Of a DNA stretch of 64,000 nt, positions 54,206 to 63,276 are shown one piece after another; position 1 is the first letter of the stretch; every line of letters starts with the position of its first letter. The stretch is from SLNP01 sp964568875 (GTDB lineage Bacteria > Bacteroidota > Bacteroidia > Bacteroidales > VadinHA17): assembly GCA_964568875.1 (NCBI GenBank), contig CAZMSH010000014.1:1-64000 (forward strand), read 5' to 3'. The notes under the pieces are model-generated. The model saw only the letters and a list, made by a program, of their open reading frames with translations, did not search any database and was not told the origin of the DNA. Both the position numbers and the translations under genes were made by a program.

Positions 54206-54952
54206 ATGCCGGCAGGAATTAAAACAGAGGGTCTAGGATTTTCATATACCTCAGGAAAGAGGGTATTGAAATCGGTATCTCTCGATATCAGGCCGGGAGA
54301 GAAATTCGGTATTATTGGTCCTTCAGGTTCAGGGAAGTCGACATTGCTGCTTCACCTCAACGGAGTTCTTTCTGCCGAAGAGGGGACGGTCAAGGTTGGA
54401 GACCTTGTTTTAAACCGTAGGAACCTGGGTGAGATACGAAAGATGGTAGGTCTTGTATTTCAGAATCCTGATGACCAGCTTTTCAATCCAACCGTCGAGG
54501 AGGATGTTGCATTCGGACCGCTCAACTTCGGAATGCCGCGCGATGAGGTAGGCAGCCGAGTCAGGGACACACTGGCATTGCTTAATCTTAACGGCTTTGA
54601 AAAGCTGACTTCACATCATCTTTCCCTCGGGGAGAGGAAACGAGTTGCCCTGGCAACGGTCCTTGCCATGAATCCTGAGGTTGTAGCATTCGATGAGCCA
54701 TTTTCCAATCTTGATCCTTCGATGGTACAGCAGTTGATGGAAATAATCAGATCAATGGATTCAACCCTGGTAATCGTTTCACAATCGATATTGCCGTTGA
54801 TATCAATCTGCGACCGCATGGCCATACTTAAAGAGGGTGAGATTGTTGCCACGGGAGAGCCTCTGCAACTCGCCCGGAACAGAGAACTGATGGCCTCATG
54901 CGGACTTGATCTTAAGTACTACTGCGATATCTGCCGCGATTTATTCTTATAA
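54206..54952 (+). CDS. cbiO: Cobalt/nickel ECF ATPase CbiO
   Basis: 248 residues. Walker A GPSGSGKST, Q-loop VFQNPDDQLF (characteristic of ECF ATPases), signature LSLGERKRVALA and Walker B VVAFDEPFSNLD are present. A Cys-containing tail (KYYCDICRDLFL) is slightly unusual. One ATPase gene, so a CbiO homodimer is expected. Starts 1 nt after cbiQ. Confidence 0.92.
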   Translation: MPAGIKTEGLGFSYTSGKRVLKSVSLDIRPGEKFGIIGPSGSGKSTLLLHLNGVLSAEEGTVKVGDLVLNRRNLGEIRKMVGLVFQNPDDQLFNPTVEEDVAFGPLNFGMPRDEVGSRVRDTLALLNLNGFEKLTSHHLSLGERKRVALATVLAMNPEVVAFDEPFSNLDPSMVQQLMEIIRSMDSTLVIVSQSILPLISICDRMAILKEGEIVATGEPLQLARNRELMASCGLDLKYYCDICRDLFL

Positions 54953-55091
54953 TCCTTACTAATTGCCGGTTTTGATTTGCTCTAACGCAGAATTACAACT
55001 GCTTTTTCGGTACCCTGTCGAATAATGGTGTCGCCGTTTTTTTCATGGATACTGTTAATCAGTCCGTTGAGATTTTGTCGTTTTCCTGGAG

Positions 55092-56915
55092 TTATCCTCT
55101 CTTCTTATCGTAACCTCTTGATTTTCTGTCGCGCGGGTGTCTGTATTTAGGGGCCGATTCCCTTCCGGTGAACTCGTAGTTCTCAGCGGCCTCGACTTTG
55201 ATGCCGTCGAATATTACATTATTCATCGCGGCAATTACCTTGCGGGCCATCTTGCTTTCCACTTCTACCGAGGAGGCTCTCTGGAAGATCTCTATCTGGC
55301 CAATTTCTATGTTGTCGTTTTCTGAGATGTCTTTAACAAATTCGATAACATCTCTTTTAGTTATGTCTTTTCCTTTTCCTATGTTGAACACAATCCTTGA
55401 CATAGACCGGCCCTTTCGGGAGCCTTTATCCCATTTCCCATCTCTGCCAGCTCCTGCCTCACTCTTTTCTCTGCCTGATCTCTCTGCATTTCCTGATCTA
55501 CCGTCTCTACCGTCTCTTCTGTCTCTTCTGTCTCTTCCGTTTCTTTCGCCCGCTCTGCCGGAGTTGTGACTCCTGTCTGAAGCCTCCCTGGCATCAATAT
55601 TCAGGTCAGGTGCGTTTTTGTAGTAGTCAAGGAAGCGATTGAATTCGACAGATACCATCCGTTTTATTATCTCCTCTTTTGAGAGGTCACCCAGTGTCTG
55701 GTACACTTTATCCATATAGGGATCAATCCTCTCATGTTCGACATGTGAATTTCTCATCTTTTCAACCATACTGTACAGCTGACGTTCACATATTTCAGTA
55801 CCTCCCGGCACAGGGAGCTGTTCGAACTTCTTCTTCACCACCCTTTCAATCTGGCTGATGCGGCCTCGTTCCTTCAGGTTTATTATTGAGATGGCGGCTC
55901 CTTCCTTACCTGCCCTGCCTGTCCTGCCTGTTCGGTGGGTGTAAACCTCGTTGTCGTCAGGAAGGTTATAATTTATAATATGGGTAAGGTCATTCACGTC
56001 GAGACCTCGTGCTGCCACGTCTGTTGCAACCAGCACACTGAGGTTCCTTTCACGGAATTTTTGCATTACGTAGTCGCGTTGCGCCTGTGAAAGGTCACCA
56101 TGAAGTGCTTCGGCGTTGTAGCCATCGCTCATGAGCGAGGCTGCCACCTCTTTAGTCTCCTGACGTGTGCGGCAGAATACTATGCCATAGATGTCGGGGT
56201 AGTAGTCAACCACTCTCTTCAGTGCATTATACCTGTTTTTGGCTGTCACCATATGGTATATGTGCGAAACGTTTTCTGCTCCGGCATTTTTGGCTCCGAC
56301 AGTTATCTCGACAGGATCAGTCATATAGGTTTTTGCGATTCTGTTTATCTCCTGTGACATTGTAGCAGAGAAGAGGAGGGTGTTTTTTTCTGAAGGTGTT
56401 TTTGCCAGTATGGCATCGAGATCGTCGCGAAAGCCCATCTTCAGCATTTCGTCGGCTTCATCAAGTACAAGTGTCTCTATCTTTGAGAGGTCAATCCTGT
56501 TCCTGCGTACAAGGTCGTGTATCCTTCCCGGCGTTGCAACAACGATGTGAGCTCCTCTTTTAAGGATTCCAATCTGCTTGTCGATAGAGGCACCTCCATA
56601 AACGGAGACAATTGTAAGTCCTCTGAGATACTTTCCATAGCTCTCGAGGTCGCGGGCAATCTGCATGCAGAGCTCACGGGTAGGGCTAAGTATCAGCAGT
56701 TGGGGATGAGGAGTGTCAAGGTTGATGTTTTGAAGAGCCGGCAGTCCGAAGGCTGCAGTTTTGCCGGTACCGGTCTGTGCCAGTCCGATTATATCGCACT
56801 TCTCTTCAAGCAGTAAGGGTATTACTTTTTGTTGAATTGGTGTGGGAACCAAAAAGTCAAGCTCTTCGGTTGCCCTGAGGAGCTCCGGGGAGAGCTCCAG
56901 CTGATTGAATAACAT
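55092..56915 (-). CDS. DEAD-box RNA helicase with DbpA-like RNA-binding domain
   Basis: 607 residues. Helicase motifs: FLVPTPIQQK (Q motif), AQTGTGKTAA, PTRELCMQIA, DEAD, SAT, and HRTGRTGRAG. A low-complexity Arg/Asp/Gly linker (about 445-505) leads to a C-terminal DbpA-like RNA-binding domain. It remodels structured RNA, probably ribosome precursors or mRNAs in the cold, as DeaD/CsdA does. A TACCTTTG box 124 nt upstream implies a long 5' leader. Confidence 0.9.
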   Translation of the reverse strand: MLFNQLELSPELLRATEELDFLVPTPIQQKVIPLLLEEKCDIIGLAQTGTGKTAAFGLPALQNINLDTPHPQLLILSPTRELCMQIARDLESYGKYLRGLTIVSVYGGASIDKQIGILKRGAHIVVATPGRIHDLVRRNRIDLSKIETLVLDEADEMLKMGFRDDLDAILAKTPSEKNTLLFSATMSQEINRIAKTYMTDPVEITVGAKNAGAENVSHIYHMVTAKNRYNALKRVVDYYPDIYGIVFCRTRQETKEVAASLMSDGYNAEALHGDLSQAQRDYVMQKFRERNLSVLVATDVAARGLDVNDLTHIINYNLPDDNEVYTHRTGRTGRAGKEGAAISIINLKERGRISQIERVVKKKFEQLPVPGGTEICERQLYSMVEKMRNSHVEHERIDPYMDKVYQTLGDLSKEEIIKRMVSVEFNRFLDYYKNAPDLNIDAREASDRSHNSGRAGERNGRDRRDRRDGRDGRSGNAERSGREKSEAGAGRDGKWDKGSRKGRSMSRIVFNIGKGKDITKRDVIEFVKDISENDNIEIGQIEIFQRASSVEVESKMARKVIAAMNNVIFDGIKVEAAENYEFTGRESAPKYRHPRDRKSRGYDKKRG

Positions 56916-57038
56916 TTTCTGAATTTTTTATGAGCCTCCCCGTATTTACAATCACCGTACAATGACAGGTTAACCCGTTAATAATAAGCTTTGAGAGTGC
57001 CGGTCACATTTTGTGTTTGCGGAATTCTTTTGCGGGTG

Positions 57039-57046
57039 CAAAGGTA
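57039..57046 (-). promoter_or_regulatory. -7 box of the DEAD-box helicase gene
   Basis: Minus-strand TACCTTTG followed by CACCCG, a full TAnnTTTG match; a TTG partner at the right distance is not obvious. The implied 5' leader is about 115 nt. Confidence 0.45.
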
Positions 57047-57109
57047 GTAAAATTTATCAATTTATTGCCCGGCACAAAAGAAAGGGGGGGTGTCTTCTTG
57101 CTATTGTCA

Positions 57110-57241
57110 TTCAACCCCGCTGGGGTTGTTCTTCTGTATTACACAATTTCAACTGCTGGGGTTGTTCTTCTGTATTACACGACTTCAACTGCTGGGGTTG
57201 TTCTTTTGTATTATACAACTTCAACCGCCAGGGTTGTTCTT
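57110..57241. repeat. 36-bp tandem repeat with hairpin core
   Basis: Units at 57110-57147 (38 bp), 57148-57183, 57184-57219 (36 bp each) and a partial fourth from 57220. Each begins TTCAAC and holds a CAAC...GCTGGGGTTG hairpin. The same core occurs singly at about 9138. It lies between divergent helicase and phosphoesterase genes. Confidence 0.85.
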
Positions 57242-57253
57242 TTTGCCAGTGGT

Positions 57254-57282
57254 TGTTGTTTTTACAATCTTGTTATCTTTAT
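57254..57282 (+). promoter_or_regulatory. Probable promoter of phosphoesterase/sensor operon
   Basis: TTG at 57254-57256, 18-nt spacer, TATCTTTA at 57275-57282 (one mismatch to TAnnTTTG), 30 nt before the GTG start at 57313. Confidence 0.45.
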
Positions 57283-57312
57283 AACCGTTAACCAACCAAA
57301 TTCATCACTACC

Positions 57313-58110
57313 GTGAGGGTAGCATTACTGACCGATATCCATGAAGATGTTGTAAGCCTTAAGAGGGCCCTTCGGATGATTGAGACCGAGAAGTGCGATC
57401 AGATTGTCTGCCTGGGCGATATCTTAGGGTATCCCTATCTGCGTGGCAGCTATGAGAAATCGCGGAACGTGAATGAGTGTATATCGCTTATCAGGAGCAA
57501 CTGTTCACTGGTGGTTGCCGGCAATCACGATATTTTTCATCTGCGCAAGCTGCCTGAATATGCCAACGGCTTTCGGTTCCCCCATGACTGGTATGAAATG
57601 CCCCCGGAGATGAAGACCAGAATTTCCGGAGGCAGGGTCTGGAACTACTCTGATGACTGTCCGGTTGCGCTCAATGACTCAGAGATTGAGTATGTTGATT
57701 CGCTGCCTGAGTATGCCGTGCTGGAGGCTGGAGGCAACAGGGTGCTTCTCTCTCATTCGCTATTTCCGAACCTTACAGGGTATGTATCTGACAAGAACGG
57801 AAGTGACAGGATGCTGTCGTCTCATTTTGGCTTTATGGAGGAGAACGGATGTGTGCTGTCGGTTTGCGGACATATGCATATCGAGGGTCTCGGGATCAGC
57901 TATGAGCTGCGCGATTCGTTTTTGCCGAGGCTTTTCAGGGGCTTCAGGTATTACCCTTATGGCAGAAGACGGCTGAAGAACTATCGCTGCTGCGTTACCA
58001 TACCGGCTTTGGCAGACAACAGCCAGGTAAACGGCTTTGCAGTGTTTGACAGTGGTGATTTCAGCATAAATGCACTATCTTTAAATGCCAATCGGCTTGT
58101 AGTAATATGA
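57313..58110 (+). CDS. Metallophosphoesterase
   Basis: 265 residues from a GTG start (VRVALLTDIHEDVVSL). Calcineurin-like metal motifs: DIHEDV, GDILGYP, GNHDIFH, and GHMHIEG near the C-terminus, with LSHSLF supplying another His. Soluble. Substrate unknown; such enzymes range from cyclic-nucleotide to protein phosphatases. It overlaps the next gene by 4 nt, so it is cotranslated with the sensor protein. Confidence 0.8.
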   Translation: MRVALLTDIHEDVVSLKRALRMIETEKCDQIVCLGDILGYPYLRGSYEKSRNVNECISLIRSNCSLVVAGNHDIFHLRKLPEYANGFRFPHDWYEMPPEMKTRISGGRVWNYSDDCPVALNDSEIEYVDSLPEYAVLEAGGNRVLLSHSLFPNLTGYVSDKNGSDRMLSSHFGFMEENGCVLSVCGHMHIEGLGISYELRDSFLPRLFRGFRYYPYGRRRLKNYRCCVTIPALADNSQVNGFAVFDSGDFSINALSLNANRLVVI

Positions 58111-60665
58111 AAAGAATTGTAAGGGCTGGTTTTTTTACGAAAATATTGCTTCCGGCAATGCTGGCGATATTGTTGTTCGTATTATCGCTGTTTATATATG
58201 TGGTGCCTACTTTTGAGAGGAACGCGATGGAGCAGAAAAAAAATATGCTGCGGGAGCTGACAAATATAGCCTGGAGCATACTCGATAATTACAATTCAGC
58301 TGTCATTGAAGGACATATGCCGATTGAAGAGGCCCAGGAAGCTGCCATGACAGAGATTGAGGCACTCAGATACGGTCCGCAGGAAAAGGATTATTTCTGG
58401 ATTACTGATCTGGCTCCCAAAATGATTATGCATCCGTATGTGCATGAGCTCATGGGCCAGAGTCTGAGAGATTTTGCCGATCCTGACGGGGTAAAGCTAT
58501 TTCGCGAAGCAGTCGATATTGCCAAACAGGAGGGAGAGGGGTTTATAAACTACAAATGGCAGCTTAGGGATGATTCTACCCAGATTGCACCGAAGCTGAG
58601 CTTTGTAAAGCTGTTCACCCCGTGGAAGTGGGTGGTCAGCACGGGTATTTATATTGATGACGTCCACAAGGAATTATCAGCTCTTAGAAACAGGCTTCTT
58701 CTGATATTAACAGGAATTACACTTATTATTGCGCTTATAATATTCTTCATTACTTACCAGAGCCTTGAGATTGAGAACAGGAGGCGAGCTGTTGAGGCGA
58801 TGCTTAAGGAATCGCGGGAAAAATACCGCTCACTGCTTGAATCATCTACTGAAGGTATTATTCTTCTGATCAATTCTCAGATTGCATATGCCAATGCGTT
58901 TGTTCAGAAATGGCTGAAGTACTCATGGACTGAGATGCAATCGATGTCTCTCAGTGAGATAATACCATCGGTAAGCATAAATGAAATAAACGGTGTTGAG
59001 AGTGAGACACGTTTTGAAACCAGGGTAACAGGCAAAGAGGGTTCAGGATCGGAGGTGCTTCTTACTGTCCTGCCGGTAGAGTTCGCCGGCAAGCAGGGAG
59101 TGTTGCTCACTTTCAGGGATATCAGTGAACACAGGTTACTGGTTACCGAGGTTGAAGACCTGAGAGAGCGTCTCAGGGAGGCCGCGGGATATTCTGCCGG
59201 AGATATAAACAGGTTTGCTTCCTACGCCTCAAACGTTGCATCGTTGCATAACCAGGCAGTATCTGACTATGCAGCACCTTTTGACACATGCAGTGCCGAC
59301 GCACCTGTAAGGGTGGCTGTTGAGATAATGAACCGGAACGGCCAGTTGCCGGTAGTAATCCTTGTCAATAATAAGCCGGCAGGAATAGTTACCTCTGGAG
59401 ACATACTAAAGAGAGTAACAGCACCGGGCATATCTGTCGATATTCCTGTGGCAGAGATAATGTCAGCACCGTTGATTGCGGTTGATCAGGCGACTACCCT
59501 GGCTGTCGCGGCCTCGATCATTTCCAATAAAGCAATTTCGCAACTGCTTGTTAGAAATCATGAAGGTCAGGTAACGGGTATTATCACCGCTGGGATGATT
59601 TACAAGAGCCTTTTTGATTCGGCAGTCATTACAGATGCCTGTATAAGTAACAGCAACAGTATTGACGATCTGGAAAGATGCAGGATGAAGCTGCCATTTA
59701 TGATAAAGCCACTGCTAAGTGAAATAGGCAATGTGTCTACTTTTACCAGGATACTCTCCCATTACAATGATGCAATCTCTAAGGCTATAATTGAGATGGC
59801 AATCAGGGAAATCGGGACGCCGCCTTCATCATTCTCCTTCGTGGTTTTCGGCAGTGCCGGCAGGGAGGAGCTGACTTTCAACTCCGACCAGGACAATACG
59901 ATAATATACACTGAATCAGATTCGCTATCGCCCGAAGAGACCAGAGCGTATTATTTAAAGCTGGGAACCAGGATATGCAATGCTCTTCACGATACAGGAC
60001 TGGTTCGCTGCAAGGGTGGATACATGGCTTCGAATCCGCAATGGTGTGCTCCTCTTGAAGAGTGGAAAGGTTATTTCAACGACTGGATAATGAATTCTGA
60101 TGCTGACAGTATTCTTAATTTTTCAGTCTTTTTTGATTTCAGACTGCTATATGGCGATGAATCAATCTTTGTTGAACTGGAGGATTTTGTTTTTGAGGCC
60201 TTTAAGAGGCGTACCACATTCTTTTTCTCACTGGCCCAGTCAATTACAAGGATTAAATACCCTTCCATAACAACCATGGTCAACTCAGAGGAAGAGGGTA
60301 AACGGAGGGACCAGTTTATTGATATAAAGGCAGCCATGGCTCCCATTGTTATGATAGCAAGGATATATGCACTTCACAAGGGCTTCAGGCAAAAGGGAAC
60401 CCTGGAAAGGATAAGGGCGTTAAAGGCTTCGGGCACTTTAAGTGCGGAGACGTGCGACGAACTATCATATTATCATAATTTTCTGATGTATCACAGGATG
60501 CAGTCACTCCTTGGCCAGGCTATAGCAAAGGAGGAGTTTACAAACAACATTCCGGTCTCATCGATGAATGAAACGGAGCAGGTAATACTTAAGAAGATAC
60601 TATCACGTGCCGGCAGCTTCAATGAGATACTCACGGCTGAGTTCATGAGTGCATTCCAGGGATGA
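58107..60665 (+). CDS. Cache-PAS-CBS-DUF294 signalling nucleotidyltransferase
   Basis: 852 residues. A membrane segment (about 10-32) and a second (about 195-215) frame a periplasmic single-Cache domain (DYFWITDLAPKMIMHP, TPWKWVVSTGIYIDDV). Then come a PAS domain (about 235-345), a CBS pair (about 385-505) and a DUF294 nucleotidyltransferase (FSFVVFGSAGREELTFNSD, then QDNTII) with its helical substrate-binding C-terminus. DUF294/CBS proteins often neighbour sodium:solute symporters and are related to GlnD-type uridylyltransferases; regulation of the downstream symporter is inferred. Confidence 0.8.
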   Translation: MKRIVRAGFFTKILLPAMLAILLFVLSLFIYVVPTFERNAMEQKKNMLRELTNIAWSILDNYNSAVIEGHMPIEEAQEAAMTEIEALRYGPQEKDYFWITDLAPKMIMHPYVHELMGQSLRDFADPDGVKLFREAVDIAKQEGEGFINYKWQLRDDSTQIAPKLSFVKLFTPWKWVVSTGIYIDDVHKELSALRNRLLLILTGITLIIALIIFFITYQSLEIENRRRAVEAMLKESREKYRSLLESSTEGIILLINSQIAYANAFVQKWLKYSWTEMQSMSLSEIIPSVSINEINGVESETRFETRVTGKEGSGSEVLLTVLPVEFAGKQGVLLTFRDISEHRLLVTEVEDLRERLREAAGYSAGDINRFASYASNVASLHNQAVSDYAAPFDTCSADAPVRVAVEIMNRNGQLPVVILVNNKPAGIVTSGDILKRVTAPGISVDIPVAEIMSAPLIAVDQATTLAVAASIISNKAISQLLVRNHEGQVTGIITAGMIYKSLFDSAVITDACISNSNSIDDLERCRMKLPFMIKPLLSEIGNVSTFTRILSHYNDAISKAIIEMAIREIGTPPSSFSFVVFGSAGREELTFNSDQDNTIIYTESDSLSPEETRAYYLKLGTRICNALHDTGLVRCKGGYMASNPQWCAPLEEWKGYFNDWIMNSDADSILNFSVFFDFRLLYGDESIFVELEDFVFEAFKRRTTFFFSLAQSITRIKYPSITTMVNSEEEGKRRDQFIDIKAAMAPIVMIARIYALHKGFRQKGTLERIRALKASGTLSAETCDELSYYHNFLMYHRMQSLLGQAIAKEEFTNNIPVSSMNETEQVILKKILSRAGSFNEILTAEFMSAFQG

Positions 60666-60701
60666 TGACCACAGACTATTTGCAAAAAGTAATCCCCGCT
60701 C

Positions 60702-60731
60702 TTGTATAAGTAAAAAATCTTGATACATTTG
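60702..60731 (+). promoter_or_regulatory. Promoter of symporter operon
   Basis: TTG at 60702-60704, 19-nt spacer, TACATTTG at 60724-60731, a full match to the Bacteroidota pattern. It gives the symporter genes their own promoter after the sensor gene, with a 5' leader of about 95 nt. Confidence 0.7.
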
Positions 60732-60831
60732 CTGACTGTTCAAATCTGTACCACATTGTATTGACCTATATACCAGCGCTGGCAAAAAATAGTTGTAACG
60801 CCTGATATTAATAACCTAAAAACCTAACCTA

Positions 60832-61584
60832 GTGGAAACAGAAGACTACAAGATCAGCTTTTTCAAGCCGACCACTGAACGTGCAAGGCTTAACCGTAAC
60901 CTTACCTTGAAGCTCTTCATAGCATGGGCAGTCGCAATTTTCGGATTTCAGATACTGCTTAGGGTTATTGAAGAACCTGTACCGGAAGAGGGACTAATTT
61001 CATTTACAACAGCATGGAACCAGATCGAAGCCGAAGCTGCTGATACCGATGCCTTCAAAGCTGCGGCATTGCCCGTTATCCAGGTTTTGGGCAAGTCCTC
61101 ACTAAAACCGGAAGAGTATGACGTTGTCAGAGATGCTCTTGGCTGGATGGTTGCCCGGGTAATATCGGATGAAGAACTAAGCAGCCTTCAGGAAGAAGTA
61201 ATAAACTTTAATTTACTCAGAAACAGGATAACCTCACTGCAAGATGAAGAGTATCTTGCAGCTAAGGAGGTAATCGAACTGAAGGCAGGTTCTGCCCTCG
61301 GTGTCGGACAAGAGTCATTGCTTGCAAAGCTTTTACCACTGGGCCTTGATAATGACCTTGCCGAATTATCTCCGGAAAGCAGAATGAAATTGCCGGATAT
61401 TATGACTACATATCTTACTCATAACCGGTCTGTGCTCACTGATACAATATTTCTTGGCTTTCCATTCCATTACTTCTATACTGCAGTTTTCCTGCTTGTT
61501 TTCTTTATAGCGCTTTGCTGGTATTACTGTTACAGGACCGACAAGGTACATGCCAGGCTGAATTTTACTGAACAGACTACTTAA
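60832..61584 (+). CDS. DUF4212-like symporter small subunit with large insertion
   Basis: 250 residues from a GTG start. It opens like DUF4212 (LNRNLTLKLFIAWAVAIFGFQILLRVI, in parts) and ends with a second membrane helix and YYCYRTDKVHARLN. DUF4212 proteins are usually about 80-110 residues; here about 150 extra, mostly acidic helical residues (50-200) lie between the two helices, probably outside the cytoplasm. It should pair with the symporter encoded next, as DUF4212 usually does. The N-terminal helix is at about 28-47, the second at about 208-228. Confidence 0.75.
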   Translation: METEDYKISFFKPTTERARLNRNLTLKLFIAWAVAIFGFQILLRVIEEPVPEEGLISFTTAWNQIEAEAADTDAFKAAALPVIQVLGKSSLKPEEYDVVRDALGWMVARVISDEELSSLQEEVINFNLLRNRITSLQDEEYLAAKEVIELKAGSALGVGQESLLAKLLPLGLDNDLAELSPESRMKLPDIMTTYLTHNRSVLTDTIFLGFPFHYFYTAVFLLVFFIALCWYYCYRTDKVHARLNFTEQTT

Positions 61585-61608
61585 TTTCAACCAGTGAGAA
61601 TAGTAAAG

Positions 61609-63276
61609 ATGAAAAGGATATATTTACTCTTATTATCGTTTATACCGGCAGTACTTTTCGCTGCCAGCGATGTCACACAGCTTGAGGGAGGATTTAAAGT
61701 CGGTCCCGCAATAATACTAATACTGATACTCTCCCTCTTTATCCTCGTCGGAGTGGTTTTCAGGGCTAAGGATACCACTGATTACTATGCTGCCGGGCGC
61801 AAAATATCAAGGGTAGGATCGGGTATGGCCATTGCTTCCAACTGGATGAGTGCTGCCTCATTTCTTGGAATGGCGGCTCTTATGTACGATGTTGGTTATC
61901 ACGGGCTGGCATATGTTGTGGGCTGGACGGGAGGTTATGTTCTGTTGCTGATACTCATGGCAGGGCAGATAAGAAGGTATGGTAAGTATACAGCCGCCGA
62001 TTTCATTGGCGACAGGTACTACTCAAGTTCGCTAAGGACAATAGGCGCGGCTATTGCTATAGTAATTTCGATAGCATATGCTGTCGGACAATTTGGAGGC
62101 ATAGGCCTGATGTTTAAATGGGTTATGGGCATCGATTACCTGCCTGCCGTGATGATTGGGGGGTCGGTGGTATTGGCCTATACCCTTATTTCAGGGATGT
62201 TAGGTGTCACCAAGAATATGCAGATACAGTATATTATCATTATCTCTTCCTTTATAATTCCGCTCTTCATTCTGACAGCCAAATTTGATTACTTCTGGCT
62301 ACTGCCACAGATAGGGTATGGTTCTGTGGTACAGGATATTGTTGAGGGCATACAGATAACTGAGAAATCAGGTCTTTTCAATTCCCTGGGTCACCATTTT
62401 GCGATAGTGCCAAGTCCTGAATATGCAATGCCCTGGGATCCTTCAACAGGACAGACGTTTTTTCAGTGGGTGGCGATAGCATTTTCACTGATGATAGGCA
62501 CGGCAGGATTGCCACATGTTATACAGCGGTTTTATGTTGTACCGAAAGTAAGCGACGCCAGGTGGTCGGTAGTATGGGGACTCTTCTTCATCTGCCTGCT
62601 CTATTGGAGTGCTCCTGTCTATTCGGCATTCGGAAAAATGCTGTCGGCAAATCCTGAGGTCGGAAAACTGGCCAAGGATGCGATAGTCGTTTACACTGCT
62701 CAGCTTGGGGATGTGCATCCTCTAATAGTGGGCCTGCTGGCGGCAGGGGGAGTTTCGGCGGCCTTTTCTACCGTTTCAGGCCTGTTGGTAGCCGGCTCTT
62801 CTGCTTTTGCTCATGACATTTATGTTAAGGTCATTAATCCCGGCGCCACTCCGAATATTCAGCTCAGGGTAGCAAGGATCAGCACTGTTCTGATGGCGAT
62901 AATCATAACCATCATAGCTTTATTTGACCTGGCTCTTATCGCTCAGCTGGTGGCCATAGCTTTTTCAATGGCAGGATGCACGATATTTCCGTTGTTTCTT
63001 CTTGGAATATGGTGGAGCGGTTCAAACAGGGCAGGCGCCAAGGCAGGGCTGATAACAGGAAGTCTTGTAACAATTGTTGCCCTTACTTATCTTGTAGGTG
63101 CAAAGGCAGGATGGAACCTTCCTTTCTATGATTTTATCTCCTATTATCTCGGAGCATGGTATTTTGCATGGATAGGGGCTCCTCTGGCCATAGCTGTTAA
63201 CATCATTGTATCAAAATTGACAAAGGAAACACCAGTTGAAATAAGACAATTCCTTATTGAAAAAGTACACTCTTGA
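61609..63276 (+). CDS. Sodium:solute symporter (acetate/short-acid type)
   Basis: About 555 residues from the ATG at 61609 (MKRIYLLLLSFIPAVLFAA); a GTG five codons earlier is an alternative. Thirteen or so membrane helices of the SSS family; DTTDYYAAGRKI, SNWMSAASFLGMAAL and the GQIRRYGKYTAADF stretch are typical of the branch that pairs with DUF4212 (VC_2705-like, related to ActP). A helical sodium-site region lies at VSAAFSTVSGLLVAGSSAFAHD. It probably takes up acetate or another small organic acid with sodium. Confidence 0.88.
   Translation: MKRIYLLLLSFIPAVLFAASDVTQLEGGFKVGPAIILILILSLFILVGVVFRAKDTTDYYAAGRKISRVGSGMAIASNWMSAASFLGMAALMYDVGYHGLAYVVGWTGGYVLLLILMAGQIRRYGKYTAADFIGDRYYSSSLRTIGAAIAIVISIAYAVGQFGGIGLMFKWVMGIDYLPAVMIGGSVVLAYTLISGMLGVTKNMQIQYIIIISSFIIPLFILTAKFDYFWLLPQIGYGSVVQDIVEGIQITEKSGLFNSLGHHFAIVPSPEYAMPWDPSTGQTFFQWVAIAFSLMIGTAGLPHVIQRFYVVPKVSDARWSVVWGLFFICLLYWSAPVYSAFGKMLSANPEVGKLAKDAIVVYTAQLGDVHPLIVGLLAAGGVSAAFSTVSGLLVAGSSAFAHDIYVKVINPGATPNIQLRVARISTVLMAIIITIIALFDLALIAQLVAIAFSMAGCTIFPLFLLGIWWSGSNRAGAKAGLITGSLVTIVALTYLVGAKAGWNLPFYDFISYYLGAWYFAWIGAPLAIAVNIIVSKLTKETPVEIRQFLIEKVHS

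Noticed and set aside
57110..57241. CRISPR array
   Set aside because: Units are contiguous 36-bp tandem copies with no unique spacers between them and no cas genes in the window.
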